Counted from the first letter of the stretch, positions 8,824 through 15,942 are shown. The stretch is DNA of 64,000 bases from an uncultured bacterium (GCA_902774905.1 CACYKF010000001.1:1-64000), one strand, 5' to 3'. Notes: a model not told the origin generated them from the letters alone. A program made the numbers and translations.

Positions 8824-8827
8824 AATG

Positions 8828-9082
8828 TTAATCATCTTTAAAATCATAATTAAAATCAATATCTTTGAGCAACTCATCAATTGTTACATTCAATAAACGG
8901 GAAACTCTTAATAAAGTAGAAAATTTATAATCATTTACCCCGTTTTCCAATCTGCTCCATGTTGCTGTTGTCAAATAACCATTGGCAAAAACAAATTGAT
9001 TTAAAGACTTTGATTGTTTTAATCTAAGTTCTTTAATTTTTTTAGATAATTTTTGTAAATTTTCTTTATCAATCTGTTGCAT
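8828..9082 (-). CDS. XRE-family helix-turn-helix regulator
   Basis: An 84-residue protein, nearly all one Cro/C1-type HTH domain (about 10-72; core LRLKQSKSLNQFVFANGYLT then WSRLENG), with an acidic C-terminus. It is divergent from the 75-residue gene at 9142, and an ATTACA-TACA-TGTAAT palindrome in the shared 59-bp gap is a probable operator. A TAGTAT box ends 8 nt before the ATG and no ribosome site is visible, so the mRNA is probably leaderless. Confidence 0.8.
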   Translation of the reverse strand: MQQIDKENLQKLSKKIKELRLKQSKSLNQFVFANGYLTTATWSRLENGVNDYKFSTLLRVSRLLNVTIDELLKDIDFNYDFKDD

Positions 9083-9085
9083 ATA

Positions 9086-9132
9086 TGTAATACTAATGTT
9101 TTAATAATAGAAATTCATTACATACATGTAAT
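9086..9132. promoter_or_regulatory. Operator region between XRE gene and small divergent gene
   Basis: A 16-bp palindrome (ATTACA at 9117-9122, TGTAAT at 9127-9132) overlaps the -10 of the rightward gene. A further TGTAAT half-site lies at 9086-9091 beside the XRE start. This fits autoregulation by the XRE protein. Confidence 0.5.
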
Positions 9133-9141
9133 ATTTAAATT

Positions 9142-9369
9142 ATGAAAACTCATCTGATTCATATTAAATACTCTAAAACAAATTTGCCATCCGTATTTAT
9201 GGCAAGGTCTTTTACAAGAAAAGAAATTCTTGAGATTGCATCTGAAATTTGCAAAAAATTTGATTATATCTATTATGACGAACTAAAAACTACATTCATT
9301 TGTAAATCTGCTTCAATAAGCCATAAGGTAATGCGCTATCTGATAAATAAGTATGTACATCTGAAATGA
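9142..9369 (+). CDS. Small basic protein of unknown function
   Basis: 75 residues, Lys-rich, with a predicted beta-alpha-beta-alpha pattern and two cysteines; no family recognised. It is divergent from an XRE regulator across a palindromic operator, a layout used by many toxin-antitoxin and small regulated cassettes, but nothing in the sequence proves that role. No Shine-Dalgarno site; a TAATAT box ends 8 nt before the ATG. Confidence 0.55.
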   Translation: MKTHLIHIKYSKTNLPSVFMARSFTRKEILEIASEICKKFDYIYYDELKTTFICKSASISHKVMRYLINKYVHLK

Positions 9370-9424
9370 ACACATTATTGTAACAAACCTTTTTCAAATG
9401 TTAAATTTTCAACAAATATTGTAT

Positions 9425-10195
9425 TTATTGATTTAGTTCTTTTTTAGCCTGTTTCCACAATGCATCATATTCTTCAAACGAGTATTCTGTCAATGGTTTT
9501 GTTGCAAGTTCTTCCATTTTGCGGAAACGCTTTTCAAATTTTTTGTTTGCCTTTAATAATGCCTGTTCTGCATCAATTTTATTCCAGCGTGCAAGATTTA
9601 CGGCTGCAAAAAGAATATCCCCGTATTCTTCTTCCATGTGGGCTTTATCTTGTTCATTTTCCGCCTGTTTAAATTCTTCTATTTCAGAATAAAAACAGTC
9701 ATATAAAGATTGTTCATTTGGCCATTCGAAACCGACTTTCACGGCTCGTTTAGAAATTTTTTGTGCTAATACAAGAGCCGGTTGGCTTTTTGACAACCCG
9801 TCCATCGCAGATTTTCGTTCTGTTTTTTCTTCCGCTTTTAATTTATCCCATGCTTTTAAAACATCTTGGGCGTTATCAATTTTTGCATCTCCAAAAACAT
9901 GCGGATGGCGGTGAATAAGTTTGTCTTTCAATTCTTTTGCAACCGCATCTATATCAAAGTCGCCATGCTCGGATGCAATTTGAGAATGTAAAAGCACCTG
10001 CAAAAGAACATCTCCAAGTTCTTCTCTGAGATGCGGCATGTTGTTTTCATCAATGGCATCAACAGCCTCATAGGCTTCTTCAAGCATATTCGGGCGCAAA
10101 GAATTGTGCGTCTGCTCTCTGTCCCAGGGGCATCCGTCAGGCGCTCTTAATTTTGCCACAACTTCAATAAGTTCTTCCAAATTTTTGTATCCCAT
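9425..10195 (-). CDS. mazG: Nucleoside triphosphate pyrophosphohydrolase MazG
   Basis: A 256-residue tandem MazG protein that hydrolyses (d)NTPs to the monophosphate and pyrophosphate, for house-cleaning or to modulate (p)ppGpp. The N-terminal domain carries LRAPDGCPWDREQTH and the metal-binding EExxE-type region NMLEEAYEAVDAI with EELGDVLLQV. A second copy is in the C-terminal half (EEEYGDILFAAVNLARW). No Shine-Dalgarno site: an extended -10 (TGC-TAAAAT, 10202-10207) ends 7 nt before the ATG, so the mRNA is probably leaderless. Confidence 0.93.
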   Translation of the reverse strand: MGYKNLEELIEVVAKLRAPDGCPWDREQTHNSLRPNMLEEAYEAVDAIDENNMPHLREELGDVLLQVLLHSQIASEHGDFDIDAVAKELKDKLIHRHPHVFGDAKIDNAQDVLKAWDKLKAEEKTERKSAMDGLSKSQPALVLAQKISKRAVKVGFEWPNEQSLYDCFYSEIEEFKQAENEQDKAHMEEEYGDILFAAVNLARWNKIDAEQALLKANKKFEKRFRKMEELATKPLTEYSFEEYDALWKQAKKELNQ

Positions 10196-10301
10196 GCCCG
10201 TATTTTAGCACAAATCATCTGAAAAGACGATTTTATATTCAGCCGATATGGTAGACTTAACAGGTGGATATATAGTTTGTAAGAAATGAGGTAGAAAAAA
10301 T

Positions 10302-10838
10302 ATGTCAACAATAGAAAGAGTTAGCCAATGGAGTCACCGTATTTTTAATACGACTGCCAATGAACAAAATGTACGCAGAAGTTCTAATCCTTTTGCACAA
10401 TCTAATTTTCAGAAAAATATTTTGATGGAAGATGTTTTTGAATCTTCTGATAAGAAGCATGTTAGTTTTACAGGTGGCATCACTCAGGGAACTAAAAGAA
10501 TATATTCTACTTTTGTAGGTTCAATCAATGATTTTGGTAAAAAATTCTATGACGGGATTGAATCAATAAAAGAGTTTGGTTTAAGAATGAAAGATGGTAT
10601 AGTCGGAATGTGGAATAAAGCCGTTGAACTCGGCAATACAGAACTTCATCCGATTGAAGGTTTAAAAAATGGTTATAGTGCGATTAAAAATGTATTAGCA
10701 ACCGATATGGGTAAATTGTTTAATACAAGAGAAAAAGAAGTTGCAAGACTTGCAAAACTTGATCCGCAAAGCGAAGTAAAACCAATGTTATCTGACGCAG
10801 TCAAAGCATTGGAAGAAGAAATAACAATGGCAGCATAG
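10302..10838 (+). CDS. Unknown protein with VSFTGG motif
   Basis: 178 residues, no signal peptide or membrane segment, no family recognised. A disordered Asn/Ser-rich N-terminus (1-50) leads to HVSFTGGI at about 53-60, followed by a mostly helical body. The motif recurs near the N-terminus of four other unrelated unknown proteins in this window (14368, 22079, 27475, 54479). GAGGTAG ribosome site. It lies 12 nt upstream of the next gene and is probably co-transcribed with it. Confidence 0.75.
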   Translation: MSTIERVSQWSHRIFNTTANEQNVRRSSNPFAQSNFQKNILMEDVFESSDKKHVSFTGGITQGTKRIYSTFVGSINDFGKKFYDGIESIKEFGLRMKDGIVGMWNKAVELGNTELHPIEGLKNGYSAIKNVLATDMGKLFNTREKEVARLAKLDPQSEVKPMLSDAVKALEEEITMAA

Positions 10839-10850
10839 GGAGAAAAAATA

Positions 10851-11240
10851 ATGAATATTACAATTAATAAGACAACAAAAACATATAACAGAGTAAGTGA
10901 TATTATTGATTCTCTAACTATTAACCCGAATCCTGAAGCGGTTGCTGTATTAGAAGAAATCGGCACAAATTCTTCTATCGACGAAGTCAGGGAAATGACT
11001 GCAAGAGCACTTGTCAAAAGAAATGAACCCGCTTCTTTATCGGTTGTTATCACTCAAAGAGGAAAAGGTATCAATGACATGTCCACAGTCGTTGCAATGA
11101 GTACAATTAATTGCTTATTATCTTTGGAAGACAAAGAAGAAGCAATGAAAGTTCTTGAAAATACAATTTCAGGTGAAGGAATTGAAGAAGATGTCAGAGA
11201 AAATGCTCGTTCAGTAAAAGCATTGATGGCATTAAGTTAA
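10851..11240 (+). CDS. Small helical (HEAT-like) protein of unknown function
   Basis: 129 residues with alternating amphipathic helices in roughly 35-residue units (PEAVAVLEEIG, DEVREMTARALVK, EDVRENARSVKALMAL), which resembles HEAT/PBS-lyase-like repeats; the repeat assignment is tentative. AGGGAG ribosome site. Second gene of a probable two-gene operon, closed by the terminator at 11274. Function unknown. Confidence 0.7.
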   Translation: MNITINKTTKTYNRVSDIIDSLTINPNPEAVAVLEEIGTNSSIDEVREMTARALVKRNEPASLSVVITQRGKGINDMSTVVAMSTINCLLSLEDKEEAMKVLENTISGEGIEEDVRENARSVKALMALS

Positions 11241-11273
11241 TAGAGTATTGTTGATATATATTTTGTATTATAG

Positions 11274-11304
11274 CAGGTTCTGAAATTTCAGAGCCTGTTT
11301 TTTT
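11274..11304 (+). terminator. Terminator after the 10302-11240 operon
   Basis: CAGGTTCTGA and TTTCAGAGCCTG pair with one mismatch, followed by seven T. Confidence 0.85.
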
Positions 11305-11321
11305 ATGCTAATCTTATGTGT

Positions 11322-11846
11322 ATGAATATAACCGGCGGAATTTACAACAGACAAAAGATAAAAGCTCCTGACGAAAATATTACAAGACCGACTCTTTCAA
11401 AGGTCAGAATGAGTGTTTTTAATACCTTAAGTGCTCTAATTGAATTTAATGGTAAAAGTTTTCTTGATATGTATTCCGGTTCGGGAATAATGAGTCTTGA
11501 AGCCATATCAAGAGGCTTTGAGAGTGCTGTTGCTATTGAGCAAAATAAAAAAGTTTATTCTGTTATAAAATCCAATTTTTTGAAGTATGAAAAAAAGCAC
11601 GATTTAAAACTTATTTTTGGTGACAGTTTAAAAGTATGCAAAAAATTTGAACAAAAATTCGATGTAATTTATATAGACCCGCCGTATTTTGCCGGAATTT
11701 ATGAAAAAAGTCTTGAAGCGATTAAAGAAATTTGTAATGATATTGTAATTTTAGAGCATGTAACAGAAGTTGAAATCCCGAAAAATTTTGAAATTTTAAA
11801 ACAAAAAAAATACGGTGATAAAATTATTACATTTTTACATAAGTAA
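11322..11846 (+). CDS. rsmD: 16S rRNA (guanine-N2)-methyltransferase RsmD
   Basis: A 174-residue SAM-dependent methyltransferase for G966 of 16S rRNA. It shows the N-terminal family signature NITGG and TRPTLSKVRMSVFN, the SAM motif LDMYSGSGIMSLEA and the catalytic IDPPY. The start at 11322 fits the family better than the ATG two codons earlier. It also lies 8 nt after an extended -10 (TGC-TAATCT) with no ribosome site, so the mRNA is probably leaderless. Confidence 0.9.
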   Translation: MNITGGIYNRQKIKAPDENITRPTLSKVRMSVFNTLSALIEFNGKSFLDMYSGSGIMSLEAISRGFESAVAIEQNKKVYSVIKSNFLKYEKKHDLKLIFGDSLKVCKKFEQKFDVIYIDPPYFAGIYEKSLEAIKEICNDIVILEHVTEVEIPKNFEILKQKKYGDKIITFLHK

Positions 11847-11849
11847 TAT

Positions 11850-11921
11850 ATCTGTATGTTCATTTCTTTTTGTTTGTGTGGCATAAGAAAAAAATGAACA
11901 ACTTATAATTCACATTATAAG
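11850..11921. repeat. Dispersed palindromic repeat, TGTTCATTTCTTTTT type, copy 1
   Basis: TGTTCATTTCTTTTT (11857-11871) pairs with AAAAAAATGAACA (11888-11900), followed by the palindrome CTTATAATTCACATTATAAG. A closely similar copy is at 19273-19359. Confidence 0.6.
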
Positions 11922-11933
11922 AACAAAAATATC

Positions 11934-12245
11934 TTACTTGTGATATTTTTGTTCCACAATTTCGAGCCACTTTGCGTGGTTGTAGTTTTTATAACTGTCA
12001 GCAAAATTTATAAGAGAAGTCACAAGTTTTCTTCCGCTGTCTGATTTCCCAACTATTAAATAATCGCCGTTTTCGTTTTGGCAATACAAAATTTCACGAT
12101 GAACAATTTTTTCGACATTATTTTTTGGGTTTTTATTTATCACCTGAAATAGCCATTTGTGCAAAAGTTCTAACGGCGTGGTTTTATGCGTCATCAGTTC
12201 GTTGTTGTATTTTTGTAAAAATTTTGCGTATTCTGTTAGTATCAT
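11934..12245 (-). CDS. Unknown 103-residue protein
   Basis: A compact alpha/beta-looking protein (NENGDYLIVGKSDSGRKLVTSL region) with no recognised family, signal peptide or membrane segment. Its start codon lies 5 bp from the left arm of the four-helix-bundle element at 12251, so that element has probably replaced or separated its original upstream region. A TATATT box adjoins the ATG, and no Shine-Dalgarno site is visible. Confidence 0.6.
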   Translation of the reverse strand: MILTEYAKFLQKYNNELMTHKTTPLELLHKWLFQVINKNPKNNVEKIVHREILYCQNENGDYLIVGKSDSGRKLVTSLINFADSYKNYNHAKWLEIVEQKYHK

Positions 12246-12250
12246 AATAT

Positions 12251-12701
12251 AGTGAAAAGTGAATTGTGAATAGTGAATAGACCGTTTAGGTTTATTTATT
12301 TTTTAAATATTTTGACAAGCCTATTAGCATTCGTTTTATTTCGTTACATTCTTCCATTATGTTATCATAAGATTTTATGTATCCCAAATTTTTTGAAATT
12401 ATAAGTTGTGTTTGTAATTCAGCCAAAGAACCAATTGCAATACTTATAAAGTTCAATGTTTCTTTGTCTGAAAATCTCGCGCATCCTTCTGCGATGTTTG
12501 AAGGAATCGAAATTGCGCATCGTTGCATTTGATTTTTTAAACCAAAATTTTCACTTTGCGGATATAATTTTGTAATGTCATAAATTTTTGTGACTAAATC
12601 TATCGATTTTTTCCAAACCTCTAAATCTTCGTGCTTCATTATCTTCTCCAATCCTGTAACCGACAATTCACAATTCACAATTCACTATTCACCATTCACT
12701 T
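12251..12701. mobile_element. Four-helix-bundle (S23/IVP) element with inverted heptamer arms
   Basis: A 451-bp unit. The left arm (12251-12284) is an array of GTGAATN heptamers ending GTGAATAGACC. The right arm (12661-12699) is the inverted array (ATTCACN repeats), preceded by CCTGTAACCGACAATTCAC. Between them lies one gene, the S23-like protein on the minus strand. Copies at 15952-16096 and 1950-2053 share both arms and inner edges but lack the gene. The arms could form a long stem, as in 23S rRNA intervening sequences that carry the same protein family. The right edge abuts the comF stop codon. Confidence 0.7.
12292..12639 (-). CDS. Four-helix-bundle protein, S23/23S rRNA IVP family
   Basis: 115 residues from the start at 12639, chosen for GGAGAAG 5 nt upstream and the family-typical beginning KHEDLEVWKKSIDL. 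A longer frame would begin inside the repeat arm. Family hallmarks are seen: RCAISIPSNIAEGCAR, FISIAIGSLAELQTQL and the C-terminal GLSKYLKN. Members occur inside 23S rRNA intervening sequences and, as bAvd, in diversity-generating retroelements, where they form basic oligomers that bind nucleic acid. Here the gene is the only cargo of an inverted-repeat element. Its function is unknown. Confidence 0.88.
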   Translation of the reverse strand: MKHEDLEVWKKSIDLVTKIYDITKLYPQSENFGLKNQMQRCAISIPSNIAEGCARFSDKETLNFISIAIGSLAELQTQLIISKNLGYIKSYDNIMEECNEIKRMLIGLSKYLKNK

Positions 12702-13344
12702 ATAAGGGTGTTGTTGTAGCGAAGCAAACAATATCATATATTTCTGCTTTGTTCAGTTCTCTAATCATCTCCTCAAAAGTTGAACCTGTTGTGCAAATAT
12801 CATCAATCAAAAGCAAGTGCTTATTTTCAATGAGTTTTGTTTTATCGACTTCAAATGCTTTATCCAGATTAACAAGCCTTTGAGATTTTTTTAGGTTATA
12901 TTGCGGTTTGGTATCTTTTACTCGCTTAATCAAACTTGTATTCAACTCAAAGCCGGTTAGTTTGGAAAGTTCTTCCCCCACTAAATCCATGTGATTGTAT
13001 TTGCGTTTCTTTTTACGCTTTGAGTAAATCGGAACGGGTACAATTTGAAAATCACCTTCAAGTCCTAACCTTTGCCAGTACTCATACATAAATTTTGCCA
13101 TGTAATATGCAAGGTCACTTTGGCGGTGGTATTTTATTCCTCGTATCATTTTTTGTAGATTTTTTGAATATTCCCCTGCGCAATAGATATTTATGCAGTT
13201 AAAAGTTCTGTTTACTTCGGCGGGTAAATGTTCAAGTGTGTCGTAACAATTTGAACACATTTTTACACACTCTTTTGATGAACCGCAAAAATAACACTTC
13301 TTTTTATAAATCCAGTCTAAAAGATTTTCAAAAAACTTGTTCAT
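12700..13344 (-). CDS. comF: ComF family amidophosphoribosyltransferase-like protein
   Basis: 214 residues. An N-terminal four-cysteine zinc finger (CYFCG near 18 and CSNC near 32) and a C-terminal type I phosphoribosyltransferase domain with the PRPP loop LLIDDICTTGST are present. ComF helps bring single-stranded DNA across the membrane during natural transformation in competent bacteria; other members act in DNA metabolism. An extended -10 (TGA-TAAAAT) ends 8 nt before the ATG and no ribosome site is seen. The stop codon touches the S23 element. Confidence 0.9.
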   Translation of the reverse strand: MNKFFENLLDWIYKKKCYFCGSSKECVKMCSNCYDTLEHLPAEVNRTFNCINIYCAGEYSKNLQKMIRGIKYHRQSDLAYYMAKFMYEYWQRLGLEGDFQIVPVPIYSKRKKKRKYNHMDLVGEELSKLTGFELNTSLIKRVKDTKPQYNLKKSQRLVNLDKAFEVDKTKLIENKHLLLIDDICTTGSTFEEMIRELNKAEIYDIVCFATTTPL

Positions 13345-13377
13345 AACAATAATTTTATCACAATTTTAAACTAAATC

Positions 13378-13500
13378 GTCATGCCGTACTTTACAAAGGG
13401 AACAGCCGTAACAAAGTGAGGCTTGTGACCCTGTATCCGTCGGCAAAGCCGTTAGGTGATACGGCATCAATTCGTCATGCCGTACTTGATACGGCATCTA
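13378..13500. repeat. Cluster of palindromic repeats upstream of the GIY-YIG gene
   Basis: Several copies of a GTCATGCCGTACTT / GATACGGCAT type palindrome (13379-13394, 13473-13499) surround GTTAGGTGATACGGCATCA at 13451-13469. That 19-bp string recurs exactly at 13926-13944 downstream of the GIY-YIG gene. Confidence 0.7.
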
Positions 13501-13519
13501 TCTGTGTTATTATAAAACA

Positions 13520-13870
13520 ATGCAAGAAAAACAAAGTTACATCTATATTATGTCTAATTACACCCATACAACCTTTTATATTGGTGTAACTTCCAATTTA
13601 TACGGAAGAATGTTTCAGCATATAAATAAATTGGCAGATGGATTCACTGCGAAATACAATATAAATCAACTTCTATATTATGAAATATATTCTGATATTG
13701 AAACCGCAATAAACAGAGAAAAGAAACTAAAAAAATGGCGAAAGCAATGGAAGTGGGATTTAATTGATAAAGTTAATCCCGAAAGAAAAAATTTATATGT
13801 TGATGGTGAAATATTGCCTATAAATCAAGATTTAATACAGATCCCGCATCAAGTGCGGGATGACGCATAG
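13520..13870 (+). CDS. GIY-YIG family nuclease-like protein
   Basis: A 116-residue UvrC-type single-domain protein with the signature split as YIYIMS and FYIGVTSN (about 7-25), the conserved YGRMFQH helix, the catalytic-type Glu region YYEIYSDIETAINREKKLKKW, and a basic tail. The last nine residues (PHQVRDDA) are encoded by a palindromic repeat. The gene lies between repeat clusters and a 19-bp direct repeat. An extended -10 (TGT-TATTAT) ends 7 nt before the ATG, suggesting a leaderless mRNA. Its role, whether in repair or in repeat spread, is unknown. Confidence 0.85.
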   Translation: MQEKQSYIYIMSNYTHTTFYIGVTSNLYGRMFQHINKLADGFTAKYNINQLLYYEIYSDIETAINREKKLKKWRKQWKWDLIDKVNPERKNLYVDGEILPINQDLIQIPHQVRDDA

Positions 13871-13944
13871 TTTGTATCAAGAGCAAGATGATAAAATTGT
13901 TTATCTCGGTCATGTAGGCGAAGTTGTTAGGTGATACGGCATCA
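13848..13944. repeat. Palindromic repeats overlapping and following the GIY-YIG gene
   Basis: ATCCCGCATCAAGTGCGGGAT is a palindrome covering the last codons of the GIY-YIG gene. The second copy of GTTAGGTGATACGGCATCA lies at 13926-13944 and runs up to the stop codon of the XRE gene. Confidence 0.7.
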
Positions 13945-13945
13945 G

Positions 13946-14170
13946 TTAAAACGAAAAATTAAACAACTCATTGAGTTCAACACCAAGAGCATCTGCAAGT
14001 GTAATCATCGTCTTAATTGTTACATTTGCTTCTCCTCGTTCAATTTGCCCGATATAATTAAAGTTCATATCCACGATTTCGGCAAGTTTCATTTGAGAAA
14101 GTTTTTTAGACTTTCTTACATAAGCAAGTTTTGCCCCAAAGCGTTTTTCGACTCCCGAATTTATACTCAT
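13946..14170 (-). CDS. XRE-family helix-turn-helix regulator
   Basis: 74 residues from the start at 14170 (MSINSGVEK). The HTH is clear: AYVRKSKKLSQMKLAEIVDMNFNYIGQIERGEANVTIKTM is split between helices 2-4, with ALGVELNELF after it. The start three codons upstream lies inside the -10 box TATAAT, whose end is 8 nt before this ATG, so 14170 is the likely leaderless start. It stands alone, and its target is unknown. The stop codon follows the 13926 repeat directly. Confidence 0.82.
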   Translation of the reverse strand: MSINSGVEKRFGAKLAYVRKSKKLSQMKLAEIVDMNFNYIGQIERGEANVTIKTMITLADALGVELNELFNFSF

Positions 14171-14367
14171 ATCAGACATTATAAATTTGTTTACGGTAAA
14201 TTTCTAATGTCTATTAGAAATAATTTAATTGTTAATAACTGTTAATTTTTATAAATATTATCTTTAAAATAGTAAATTTAAAAATTTTATTACCGTTTAT
14301 TAGTATATAAATAATAGTTATTAAATATTATTTGTGAACGAGTGCTATAAAGAAAGGAGTATTTAGA

Positions 14368-14910
14368 ATGGACCAAACAGGCAAAATCAGTATTGGGAAT
14401 GTTTCATTTTACAAAAGTGATGTTAAAGAATCATCTGTCATGTACAAAGATGGTCAAAAACTGAATTGTGTATTTTTAAATGACGGAACAAAAATTACAT
14501 TTAAAGATCAAAAGAAAGATGCTAATGCAAGCGTAGAAATGGGCACATACCAAGGTCCGACCCAACTTGGCAATAAACGAGGTACAGGATTTTTCGGAAT
14601 ACAAGGGTTGACTATAGAAGGCTCTAATTATGACGATTATTATCATTTGTTCAACTGTGACGATTTCAATGTTGATACAAAAGGTGGCGGTCATGATGAA
14701 GTTAGAGTATTCAATAATAATGGTAAACATACTAACGGAGTATTAAAAACTGACGGCAATGACAGAACATCAACTGGAGATAATCCTGTTATTGTGAACG
14801 GAAGTGAAGGATTATTTTTTAGAGGAATACGAGATGTAATTAATATGAACGAAGAGCCTTTGCATTATAAAAAATTTGAAAATATAGATCCTAAGAATAT
14901 AAATCATTAG
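14368..14910 (+). CDS. Unknown Asn/Asp/Gly-rich protein with NVSF motif
   Basis: 180 residues, no signal peptide or membrane segment. GNVSFYK at about 10-16 matches the N-terminal motif of four other unknown proteins in the window. The middle (about 75-135) is rich in Gly, Asp and Asn in a beta-strand rhythm (IEGSNYDDYYHLF, FNVDTKGGGHDEVRVF) that loosely recalls calcium-binding beta-rolls, though no complete RTX nonapeptide is present. AAAGGAG ribosome site and its own terminator at 14942, so it is monocistronic. Function unknown. Confidence 0.7.
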   Translation: MDQTGKISIGNVSFYKSDVKESSVMYKDGQKLNCVFLNDGTKITFKDQKKDANASVEMGTYQGPTQLGNKRGTGFFGIQGLTIEGSNYDDYYHLFNCDDFNVDTKGGGHDEVRVFNNNGKHTNGVLKTDGNDRTSTGDNPVIVNGSEGLFFRGIRDVINMNEEPLHYKKFENIDPKNINH

Positions 14911-14941
14911 TTTATATATTTAAAGACTTCAAAGTAATCAT

Positions 14942-14971
14942 AAAAAGGGTACGAATATTCGTACCCTTTTT
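14942..14971. terminator. Bidirectional terminator
   Basis: A perfect 20-bp palindrome (GGGTACGAAT then ATTCGTACCC) flanked by A5 and T5 serves the 14368 gene and converging thiL. Confidence 0.92.
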
Positions 14972-14972
14972 G

Positions 14973-15911
14973 TCAGTTAAAATGATTAAAAATTTTATCT
15001 TCCACATCTTGTTTTGAAAAGTGGATTGTTTTTCCGTCTATATTTAAATCAACCCCCAAACCTTTTTTAGCAACACCGATTTGAGTTCCGGCATCAAATT
15101 CTTGCGGTACGACTGCGACAAGTCCGTAATCTTCCCCGCCGAATAAAATCATATCCTGCCAAGTGTTAAATTGTTCAAGGTCTTTATCATGCGGTATCTT
15201 GTCAAAATCAATTTCTAATAATACCCCGCTTTCGTTTGCAATAGTTGATAATGCGTCCATAAGCCCGTCTGATGTGTCCATCATAGCGTAAGTAGTTTTT
15301 ATGTTTAAACCAGCCTTAGAACCAAATTCAACCTGTGCTTGTGGTTCTAAGTGTGCTTTTATAAATTTTTGCGGTTCGGTTTTTCCTTCAAGCAACAATT
15401 TTAATCCTGCGCCACTTGAACCATGTAAACCTGATGCAACAACTTTGTAACCCTCTTTTGCATTTTTTCTTGATGAAATATTACGCCCTTTTGCATCTCC
15501 TATTGCACAAACAGAAACATAAATTTTATCTGCCGAAGTTATATCTCCGCCAACAATTTTAATATTTTCTCCCTCTCCTTTTGGGAGAGGGCTGGGGTGA
15601 GGGTTGCAAGCCTTTTTTGCACCTTCATAAAACTCTTTTACAAAATCAGAATTAATATCGTTTGGCAAAGATAGCGAAATCGTCAGATATTTTGGCTTTG
15701 CACCGCTTGCACAAATATCTGAAATATTTACCATGACAGATTTATAGCCTAACTGAAATGGAGATATTAAATTCTTTTTGAAATGCACATCTTCTACAAG
15801 ACTGTCTTGCGAAACGACTATGCCCAAATCTTTTAGATATGCGCAGTCATCCCCGATATAATCCGACTGCAAAACATTTTTTATAATATTTATAAATTCT
15901 TTTTCTTTCAT
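14973..15911 (-). CDS. thiL: Thiamine-monophosphate kinase ThiL with in-frame repeat insert
   Basis: 312 residues; phosphorylates thiamine monophosphate to the diphosphate cofactor. Visible motifs are GDDCA, the substrate region DSLVEDVHF, VNISDICASGA, VGGDITSAD, and MDTSDGLMD. Between AKKA and the conserved VGGD the protein carries NPHPSPLPKGEGE, encoded by a palindromic repeat (15568-15606) absent from typical ThiL, so the kinase tolerates an insert in a surface loop. The start at 15911 is preferred because the upstream TTG lies within another palindrome. Confidence 0.9.
   Translation of the reverse strand: MKEKEFINIIKNVLQSDYIGDDCAYLKDLGIVVSQDSLVEDVHFKKNLISPFQLGYKSVMVNISDICASGAKPKYLTISLSLPNDINSDFVKEFYEGAKKACNPHPSPLPKGEGENIKIVGGDITSADKIYVSVCAIGDAKGRNISSRKNAKEGYKVVASGLHGSSGAGLKLLLEGKTEPQKFIKAHLEPQAQVEFGSKAGLNIKTTYAMMDTSDGLMDALSTIANESGVLLEIDFDKIPHDKDLEQFNTWQDMILFGGEDYGLVAVVPQEFDAGTQIGVAKKGLGVDLNIDGKTIHFSKQDVEDKIFNHFN
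15568..15606. repeat. CCCTCTCC/GGAGAGGG palindromic repeat inside thiL
   Basis: CCCTCTCC-TTTT-GGGAGAGGG followed by CTGGGGTGAGGG lies in frame within thiL. Related palindromes are at 19215-19238 and 45739-45782 in non-coding DNA. Confidence 0.75.
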
Positions 15912-15923
15912 ATTATTTCTTAT

Positions 15924-15942
15924 GTTGGGCTGAAAGCCCAAC
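15924..15942. repeat. GTTGGGCT/AGCCCAAC palindrome before thiL
   Basis: An 8-bp inverted repeat with a GAA loop lies 13 bp upstream of the chosen thiL start. It is probably a further dispersed palindrome. Confidence 0.5.

Noticed and set aside
12292-12639. The S23 gene as part of a diversity-generating retroelement
   Set aside because: No reverse transcriptase, template repeat or variable repeat is visible in the neighbourhood.
12640-12678. Upstream extension of the S23 protein (MNCELSVTG)
   Set aside because: These codons lie in the heptamer arm; the ATG at 12639 has a proper GGAGAAG site and the family-typical N-terminus.
13378-13500. CRISPR array
   Set aside because: The repeats are palindromes of uneven spacing without uniform spacers, and no cas gene is present.
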